From the NCBI RefSeq assembly GCF_004134905.2, contig NZ_SDPQ02000002.1, positions 1,225,451 to 1,289,450 on the forward strand: DNA of 64,000 nucleotides. Reading direction: 5' to 3'. This document shows positions 60,068 to 64,000 of this stretch, piece after piece. The stretch is from Aeromicrobium ginsengisoli. Lineage in GTDB: Bacteria; Actinomycetota; Actinomycetes; Propionibacteriales; Nocardioidaceae. Both the position numbers and the translations under genes were made by a program. Under the pieces are notes generated by a model, which saw only the letters and a list, made by a program, of their open reading frames with translations, was not told the DNA's origin and did not search any database. The stretch's first letter is position 1. Every line of letters starts with the position of its first letter.

Positions 60068-60691
60068 TCACTCGTGCGGGACGAGCGCGGTGACGGCGTA
60101 CGCGCCGACGATCGACGCCACAAGAGTGGTCCCGGCGGCCACGAGGGCGACGTCCCACGGCACGAGATCGGCCGTCGCGAGTCCGATCACCGCGGCGGGC
60201 TGGAACACCGTGAGCAGCCCCAGTGGCAGGACGGCTCCGCCGACGATCGCCGGTATGCCCGACAGGGCCTCGTGTCCGCCGCCGTCGACGCTGAGCGTCG
60301 TCCACGCCCCGATGAGCCCGACGACGGCTGCCCCGACCGCCGTGACGACGAGCCCCGGCTGCGTGAACACCAGGGTGTCGCCGAGCCGGTCGTCGAGCCC
60401 GAGGGCCGCGAGCCCACCCAGCACGGCGCCGACGGTGTGGGCGGCGAGGGCGGGCAGGATCGTCGCCCACGGTCGCCGGCCGACGACCGCGAGGGTCAGG
60501 ACGGCTGCGGGGTTGGCGAGGCCGAGCGTCGACCGCTCGTCGGTGGAGTGCAGCTGGGCGTACCAGGTGAACAGGACCGTCACGGCGGCCACGGCGGCCA
60601 CGGCAAGGGTGGCGTCGGCGGCACGCAGGGCCAGGGCCGCGACGAGGGTCAGGAGCGCCGACAGCAGCGCCCCCATCGACAGAAGACGCAT
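60068..60691 (-). CDS. Aquaporin-like (MIP family) membrane protein, degenerate
   Basis: A 207-residue protein with six helices and the half-membrane loops of the MIP family. The first NPA box is intact (STLGLANPAAVLTLAVVGR), but the second reads TVFQPAAVIGLATADL, so the usual N of the second NPA is Q. The length is slightly short for an aquaporin (220-260). The helix after the first box (WATILPALAAHTVGAVLGG) resembles the family. It might pass water, glycerol or other small solutes, or have lost pore function. It starts next to the stop of the acyl-CoA dehydrogenase gene upstream. Confidence 0.72.
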   Translation of the reverse strand: MRLLSMGALLSALLTLVAALALRAADATLAVAAVAAVTVLFTWYAQLHSTDERSTLGLANPAAVLTLAVVGRRPWATILPALAAHTVGAVLGGLAALGLDDRLGDTLVFTQPGLVVTAVGAAVVGLIGAWTTLSVDGGGHEALSGIPAIVGGAVLPLGLLTVFQPAAVIGLATADLVPWDVALVAAGTTLVASIVGAYAVTALVPHE

Positions 60692-62341
60692 TCAGTTCTC
60701 CAGGTGAGGGGTGGCACGGGCGACGATGCCCGCGAGATCGAGCCCGCGGGGGAGCGTGCCGAACGTGCCGCCCCAGTCGCCGGCGAGGCGTGAGGCGCAG
60801 AATGCGTCGGCGACGGACGGGTCGCCGTGCTTGATGAGCACCGTGCCTTGGAGGGCGACGGCCATACGGCCGGCAATGCGCCGCGCCCGCACCTCGACGT
60901 CGCTCAGGTCGGCAAGCTCGGTCAGCACCTCGTCGACGACCGCGTCGAGCCGAGCATCCTCACCGCGTACGGAGCCGACCTCGGTGATCCACGCGTCGAG
61001 GCTCTCTGGCTCGCGGCCGAGCGCACGCAGGACGTCGAGGGCGTTGACGTTGCCGCTGCCCTCCCAGATCGAGTTGAGCGGCGACTCGCGGAACAGGAGC
61101 GGCATGCCCGACTCCTCGACGTAGCCGTTGCCGCCGAGGCACTCGAGCGCCTCGGCGACCATGAACGGCGTGCGCTTGCAGACCCAGAACTTCTCGAGCG
61201 CCAGACCGATGCGGCGCAGGGCCTGCTCGTGCGGGTCGTTGAGGTGGTCCACGGCGCTGGCGAGGCGCAGTGCGACGAGGGTGGCCGCTTCGCTCTCGAC
61301 CGCGAGATCGGCGAGCACGTTCGTCATCGCGGGCTGGTCGGCCAGCGTCGCACCGAACGCCGCGCGGTGGGACGCGTGCCACGCCGCCTCGGCGAGTGCC
61401 TTGCGCATGATGCCGGCCGAGCCGAGGATGCAGTCCATCCGCGTCGCGGACACCATCTCGATGATCGTGCGGATGCCGCGACCCTCGTCGCCCAGGCGTA
61501 CGGCGAATGCGTCGTTGAACTCCAGCTCGCTCGACGCATTGGACCGGTTGCCGAGCTTGTCCTTGAGCCGCACGATCGACAGCGCGTTGCGGGTGCCGTC
61601 AGGGCGTACACGCGGCACGACGAAGCACGTCATGCCGTCGGGTGCCTGGGCCAGCACGAGGAACACGTCGTTCATCGGCGCCGAGGTGAACCACTTGTGG
61701 CCGGTGACGAGGTACTCGCCGTGGGTCTCGGTCGGCACTGCCACGGTGGTGTTGGTGCGCAGGTCCGAGCCGCCCTGCTTCTCGGTCATCCCCATGCCGG
61801 CCAGCAGCCCGGCCTTCTGCTCCGGCGGCCGGAGCCCGAAGTCGTACGTCCTGGACGCCAGCCCCGTCGTCCACTGCTTGGCGAGTGCGTCGTCGGCGCG
61901 CAGGGCGGGCACCACGGCGTACGTCATGGTGATGGGGCACATGTGGCCCTGCTCGGTCTGCCCCCACGCGAAGAACCCGGCGGCGCGCTGGAGGTGCGCG
62001 ACCGGACTCTGCGACACCCACGGCTCGGCGGTCAGGCCGAAGCCGACGCCCTGCGTCATCAGCCAGTGCCAGGACGGGTGGAACTCGATCTCGTCGATGC
62101 GGTTGCCGTATCGGTCGGCCGTGCGCAGGACGGGCTCGTTCTCGTTGGCGAGGTGCCAGTGCTCACGGGCCTCCGCGGACCCGGCGAGGCTGCCCAGCGG
62201 AGTCAACGTCTCGACAATGTCGGCACCGTGATTGCCGCCGAATGCCCGCACGCCGTCGAGCAGAGCGTTGTCAGCGGTCGCGACGTTGTAGCCGACCAGC
62301 GGAGTCGCCTGGTTCGAAGGTGCACGCTGCAGGGGATCCAT
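60692..62341 (-). CDS. AidB-like acyl-CoA dehydrogenase
   Basis: A 549-residue flavoprotein. The acyl-CoA dehydrogenase core phrases are MTEKQGGSDLRTNTTVAVP, HKWFTSAPMNDVFLVLAQAPDGMTCFVVPRVRPDG, KLGNRSNASSELEFNDAFAVRLGDEGRGIRTIIEMVSATRMDCILGSAGIMRKALAEAAWHASHR and ECLGGNGYVEESGMPLLFRESPLNSIWEGSGNVNALDVLRAL. This last phrase and the N-terminal extension of about 150 residues match AidB, the DNA-alkylation-response flavoprotein. AidB binds DNA and is thought to protect it from alkylation. Whether this one is a true AidB or a fatty-acid dehydrogenase relative is uncertain. Confidence 0.85.
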   Translation of the reverse strand: MDPLQRAPSNQATPLVGYNVATADNALLDGVRAFGGNHGADIVETLTPLGSLAGSAEAREHWHLANENEPVLRTADRYGNRIDEIEFHPSWHWLMTQGVGFGLTAEPWVSQSPVAHLQRAAGFFAWGQTEQGHMCPITMTYAVVPALRADDALAKQWTTGLASRTYDFGLRPPEQKAGLLAGMGMTEKQGGSDLRTNTTVAVPTETHGEYLVTGHKWFTSAPMNDVFLVLAQAPDGMTCFVVPRVRPDGTRNALSIVRLKDKLGNRSNASSELEFNDAFAVRLGDEGRGIRTIIEMVSATRMDCILGSAGIMRKALAEAAWHASHRAAFGATLADQPAMTNVLADLAVESEAATLVALRLASAVDHLNDPHEQALRRIGLALEKFWVCKRTPFMVAEALECLGGNGYVEESGMPLLFRESPLNSIWEGSGNVNALDVLRALGREPESLDAWITEVGSVRGEDARLDAVVDEVLTELADLSDVEVRARRIAGRMAVALQGTVLIKHGDPSVADAFCASRLAGDWGGTFGTLPRGLDLAGIVARATPHLEN

Positions 62342-62358
62342 GTCGCTACGGTAGAGCC

Positions 62359-63270
62359 ATGGCGGTTGAACCGGTAGGTCGACCGGCGATCCCCGAAGCA
62401 GGCAAGAAGCTCGTCGCGCGCACCGTCAGCAGCTGCTTCCGCTACCGCGTGACAGGCCTTGCCGCCGAGGCCGCGTTCTTCGCGATCCTGTCGCTCCCGC
62501 CGCTGGTCTTCGGCCTCGCCGGCACGATCGGATTCATCGCCGAGCGCTATGAGGTCGCCAAGGTCGAGGTGCTGAGGGACCGGGTCATCGACCTCGCGTC
62601 ACAGGCCCTGACACCGGACACGGTCGAGAAGGTCATCACGCCGACGCTCAACGACGTGCTCGGCGGCGGCCGCATCGACGTGATCTCGATCGGGTTCGTC
62701 CTCGCCCTGTGGTCCGGCTCCCGCGCGCTCAACGTGTTCATCGACACGATCTCGATCATCTACGGCCTCGGTGGTCACCGCGGGATCGTCAAGACACGCG
62801 CCCTGTCGTTCGCGCTCTACATCGTCGCGCTGCTCGTCGGGATCGTCCTCGTGCCGCTGGTGCTGGCCGGCCCGCAGGTCGCGGCCGACCTCCTGTCGGA
62901 TCGCTGGGCATTCCTGCGATTCGTCTACTGGCCGGCGATCCTCATCCTGTCCGTCGGGTTCCTCACGACGCTCTACCACCTCGCGGTGCCGGTCAAGAAG
63001 CGCTGGCGGCACGGTCTGCCCGGAGCCGTCTTCACGCTGTTCCTGTGGGTCTTCGGCAGCTACTTCGTCCGCTGGGCGCTGGGCTTCTCGACGGGTGGCA
63101 CGTCGATCTACGGCCCGCTCGCGGCGCCCATCGCGGTGCTCCTGTGGCTGTACGTCCTGTCGATCGCGGTCCTCATCGGCGCCGCCATCAACGCCGCCGT
63201 CGAGGAAGGCCTCGAGGAGATGGGCTGGTGGGGCCACCCCCGCAAGATCCTCCCGCCCGAACCGGCCTAG
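62359..63270 (+). CDS. YihY/virulence factor BrkB family membrane protein
   Basis: A 303-residue integral membrane protein with six helices. Family signatures: RVTGLAAEAAFFAILSLPPLVFGLAGTIGFIAERY, FVLALWSGSRALNVFIDTISIIYGLGGHRGIVKTRALSFALYIVALL, KRWRHGLPGAVFTLFLWVFGSYFVRWALGFSTGGTSIYGPLAAPIAVLLWLYVLSIAVLIGAAINA. The YihY/BrkB family is unrelated to known nucleases despite old names; its role is unclear, possibly transport or envelope maintenance. TACGGT lies exactly six bases before the ATG (leaderless). The 3' end overlaps the convergent HNH gene by four bases. Confidence 0.9.
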   Translation: MAVEPVGRPAIPEAGKKLVARTVSSCFRYRVTGLAAEAAFFAILSLPPLVFGLAGTIGFIAERYEVAKVEVLRDRVIDLASQALTPDTVEKVITPTLNDVLGGGRIDVISIGFVLALWSGSRALNVFIDTISIIYGLGGHRGIVKTRALSFALYIVALLVGIVLVPLVLAGPQVAADLLSDRWAFLRFVYWPAILILSVGFLTTLYHLAVPVKKRWRHGLPGAVFTLFLWVFGSYFVRWALGFSTGGTSIYGPLAAPIAVLLWLYVLSIAVLIGAAINAAVEEGLEEMGWWGHPRKILPPEPA

Positions 63271-64000
63271 GGTCGCCAGCGGTGGTTGCGTTTCCAGGTG
63301 TCGGATCCGGGTGGCCGGTATTCGGGGTGGCCGTCGACGGGACTCATCCGGATGGCCCATCGCGTGTCGTGGATGGTGCGGTGGTGGAAGGGGCAGATCA
63401 GGACGCCGTCGGCGAGGCGGGTCTCGCCGCCGTCGGCCCAGCGCATGCGCCAGTGGTGGGCTTCGCACCATTCGGGTGGTCTGTCGCAGTCGGGGAAGGT
63501 GCAGCCGCCGTCGCGGTTGGCGAGGGCTTGTTTCTGGGTCTTGGTGAACAGGCGCTGCTCGTGCCCGTGGTCCAGCGGGAGTGGTTTGCCGTTGAAGACT
63601 TGGGGGATGAGTCCTGCGTTGCAGGCCATGAGCCGGGCCTGCGAGGCGCTGATCCGGGTGCCGGTGGACAGGGTGGCGGGTGTGATGCCGTGGACGAGGG
63701 TGTCGTGGTCGAACCGGACCATGAGGGTGGCGCTGAGTCCGCCTTTGCCGGGGAGCTTGTCGGTGGGCAGGTGGTCGCACAGCTCGGCGAATCCCATGCC
63801 GAGGCGGTGCCGGTGCTCCAGGTCGCGGTCGTAGTAGGACTCCGCACCGGGGGTGTGGTCGTGGAGGTGGTCGCGGCGGGGTGCGCTGATCGCCTCGATC
63901 GCGGTGCGGAGCTGGTCTGCTTGGGCTTGGGGGATGCGGAACCCGCCCCGGCACGTCCCGTCGCCGTCGTCGGACATCCAGAACTCCGACCGCCGCCAGG
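63267..64000 (-). CDS. DUF222/HNH endonuclease-type protein (5' end outside window)
   Basis: The frame is open to the right window edge, so only the C-terminal 243 codons are present. The visible part has the end of a DUF222 domain (SEFWMSDDGDGTCRGGFRIPQAQADQLRTAIEAIS, LMACNAGLIPQVFNGKPLPLDHGHEQRLFTKTQKQAL) and a complete HNH motif (CTFPDCDRPPEWCEAHHWRMRWADGG...ICPFHHRTIHD). Genes of this type occur in many copies in actinobacterial genomes (the 13E12 repeat family in mycobacteria) and are thought to be mobile or selfish. Codon use here is less biased toward CGTACG-like words than in neighbours. Confidence 0.85.
   Translation of the reverse strand, partial: WRRSEFWMSDDGDGTCRGGFRIPQAQADQLRTAIEAISAPRRDHLHDHTPGAESYYDRDLEHRHRLGMGFAELCDHLPTDKLPGKGGLSATLMVRFDHDTLVHGITPATLSTGTRISASQARLMACNAGLIPQVFNGKPLPLDHGHEQRLFTKTQKQALANRDGGCTFPDCDRPPEWCEAHHWRMRWADGGETRLADGVLICPFHHRTIHDTRWAIRMSPVDGHPEYRPPGSDTWKRNHRWRP

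Noticed and set aside
60827..62377. 516-codon plus-strand frame opposite the AidB-like gene
   Set aside because: Antisense shadow of the dehydrogenase; it also runs through the real start region of the YihY gene.

Overview
This window looks like chromosomal DNA of a high-GC Gram-positive actinobacterium, most likely a Nocardioidaceae-type organism (Nocardioides/Aeromicrobium relatives). That is an inference from gene content and codon use. Supporting signs are GC-rich third positions, GTG and TTG starts, PASTA-kinase and FHA signalling proteins, the coproporphyrin-type haem genes hemE-hemY-hemQ, a DUF3000/RNase D pair, a truncated DUF222/HNH gene at the right edge, and many starts with a -10 hexamer exactly six bases upstream of the start codon (leaderless transcripts). 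No rRNA, tRNA, CRISPR array, transposase or prophage was recognised.

Layout. 1-5.8 kb: a signalling block with a divergent Ser/Thr kinase (cut by the window edge) and ECF sigma factor, an FHA protein, an unrecognised partner and a second, membrane-anchored kinase. 5.9-13 kb: two unrelated phytate-type phosphatases (a histidine-acid MINPP-like enzyme and a beta-propeller phytase), a SNF2 helicase, a lipoprotein serine hydrolase and BluB. 13.4-18.8 kb: an extradiol dioxygenase with a clear operator, an MBL hydrolase, a 2-oxoglutarate dioxygenase, thioredoxin and a PASTA kinase. 18.9-25.7 kb: a PQQ-type sugar dehydrogenase, a 58-residue protein, a cold-shock protein, a secreted CAP protein with a structured leader, an M6 metalloprotease, and a MarR/MFS pair. 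25.7-40 kb: permease, exonuclease III, two oxidoreductases, a geranylgeranyl-reductase-type flavoprotein, queuosine salvage (YhhQ plus TGT), M50 peptidase, TPR protein, quinone reductase and RmuC. 40-47 kb: the transsulfuration pair (cystathionine gamma-synthase and beta-synthase), lipoproteins and a single-chain SecDF. 47-57 kb: aldo/keto reductase, an iron permease with an iron box, RNase D, hemE-hemY-hemQ, MsrB and PPK2. 57-64 kb: a sulfite reductase operon with a leader peptide, an aquaporin-like protein, an AidB-like dehydrogenase, a YihY protein and the HNH gene.

Most notable signals. (1) A 114-residue exported protein directly upstream of secDF ends in GRAPPAL-stop. The RAPP motif is that of ribosome-arresting secretion monitors, so this may be a feedback circuit on SecDF synthesis. 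(2) A repeated element of about 85 bp encodes a 27-28 residue mini-protein with a PYRG core. It lies exactly at the start codons of three unrelated genes (hemQ, metB and a conserved hypothetical), overlaps each start by 4 nt, and repeats start-codon-region bases at both ends. (3) A short HVDLGR...CR leader ORF precedes the sulfite reductase operon. (4) The CAP-protein gene has its ribosome-binding site buried in a perfect 12-bp leader stem. (5) A family of palindromic repeats is dispersed through the window, and one copy is read in frame inside a protein kinase.
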